DNA of 5,470 nucleotides, from assembly GCA_902796095.1 (NCBI GenBank), contig CADBNP010000336.1:1-5470 (forward strand), read 5' to 3'. The position numbers and the translations under genes are program-made. The notes below the pieces were generated by a model. The model did no database searches and had not been told where the DNA came from. It saw nothing but the letters and a program-made list of their open reading frames with translations. Source of the stretch: an uncultured Aeromonadales bacterium (GTDB lineage Bacteria; Pseudomonadota; Gammaproteobacteria; Enterobacterales; Succinivibrionaceae). Positions 4,611 to 5,470 of this stretch are shown here, in pieces (the first letter of the stretch is position 1; every line of letters starts with the position of its first letter).

Positions 4611-5470
4611 TGAACCCCTGCTGCAGAGAAGGTTGATATAGTGAAGCGGATTGAAAAAAGTGGTGCTGTTCCGGATAAAGGTTACAAATTTCGCCAGAAA
4701 GTTAAGCTTACGAGACGAAGTAAAGAGCATATCAGAAGGATATTCCCTGCTTCTGTTTTTTGATTCTGATTTGTTTTCCGGCCTGTCGGGGGTCGTATTC
4801 ACAGAAAGTGTGCAGGTCTGGTTCAGGTCTTTCTCTATCTGCCCGGCTGCCAGCTGTTTCCCGAGTTCTGTTTGCTTTTCCCTGTCAATTTGATACAGTG
4901 TTGTTCTGTCAACGCAGTCAGGAGTGACTTTCAAATTTCTTTTCTTTGCAAGTTTCTCCCTTTTCTCAACTCTTTCATGTGAAGCTGCACAGTTCAGATA
5001 AATAACCTTTTTCCTGTTTGCTTCGGAAACCACCGTACCGCGGCAGTCATCCCAGTAGTTTTCTTCAATAAAACCAAGCCAGCAGGGAATCAGTTCCCTT
5101 ATACTGCATTCATTATCAGATACCAGATTTCCATCTGTATCTCCATAGAAGTCATGATAGAACACCATGGCAAAAGATTTACGGGTGTACTGAATAAAAG
5201 GATAGAGAAAAGAAGGAATGAGTTCATGGGTGATTTGTTTCTTCTTCTTTGTTTTAGCGTTAACTTTGTAAACGGCGATACGCGGCAGCAGGATTCGACA
5301 GGTACCTTTTTCATTGATTTCTAAAAGATATTCTTCAAAATCTGCTTTTTCTTTCGCACTTGAAAACTCCAGGGAATCAAGCATTTTTTTGATTGATTCT
5401 TCCTCAAAAAGGCGGTGAAGAAATCTAATCTTCCGATTCTTGTAGCCCCATCTCTGGACTTTTGTTGCAC
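4608..5470 (-). pseudogene. Unrecognised gene, probably truncated by the element; start outside window
   Basis: The frame is open from the window edge to a TGA at 4610-4608, giving at least 286 residues. An ATG at 5384 is internal to this longer frame and has no obvious ribosome binding site, so it is probably not the start. I do not recognise the protein with confidence. A central segment (ITHELIPSFLYPFIQYTRKSF, then SDNECSIRELIPCWL) recalls in layout the DUF6431-type transposase-associated proteins, where a cysteine pair usually precedes; that pair is missing here, with a lysine run instead. The region after is lysine/glutamate-rich (EKREKLAKKRNLKV, QIDREKQTELGKQL). No membrane segment or signal peptide is evident. 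The stop codon is formed by the first three bases of the candidate element end, so the natural C-terminus is probably lost, and the last residues may be shortened or non-native. If the ends were placed differently, it could instead be an intact gene that merely abuts the element. Confidence 0.55.

Overview
The window is a bacterial accessory region dominated by one IS21-family element. Everything convincingly coding lies on the minus strand. The element reads, in transcription order, istA (transposase, 4300-2213), istB (AAA+ helper ATPase, 2125-1334), a 137-residue coiled-coil protein (1337-924) and a 194-residue protein with a KfrA-like N-terminus and a long coiled coil (735-151). A rho-independent terminator follows at 123-95. 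The host cannot be named from this sequence. Base composition is moderate, the standard code is used, and good Shine-Dalgarno sequences precede the genes, which argues against Bacteroidota.

Layout from the right: 5470-4608 is an unrecognised gene that enters from outside the window. Its reading frame ends on the TGA that also forms the presumed end of the element, so the insertion probably cut this gene and supplied its stop codon. 4607-4301 is an AT-rich, non-coding istA leader with short repeats near the element end and a long imperfect hairpin before the istA ribosome binding site. istA, istB and the 137-residue gene then follow; istB and the 137-residue gene share an ATGA overlap. A 188-bp gap before the last gene holds 13 tandem 9/10-bp units (GTACCRTTT or GTACCATTCT) and a perfect palindromic GGTAC/GTACC site. 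The last 80 bp on the left carry three spaced direct repeats, whose outermost copy is an imperfect inverted match to the right end.

IstA should cut and join the DNA ends, and IstB should form the ATP-dependent filament that selects target DNA and activates IstA. Ordinary IS21 elements carry only these two genes. The two coiled-coil genes, the iteron-like array and a roughly 145-residue serine-rich tail on IstA are the unusual parts. The best hypothesis is that the 194-residue protein binds the array next to its own gene, as KfrA-type proteins do, and controls the operon or organises the element DNA. This is inference; no homology search was possible.
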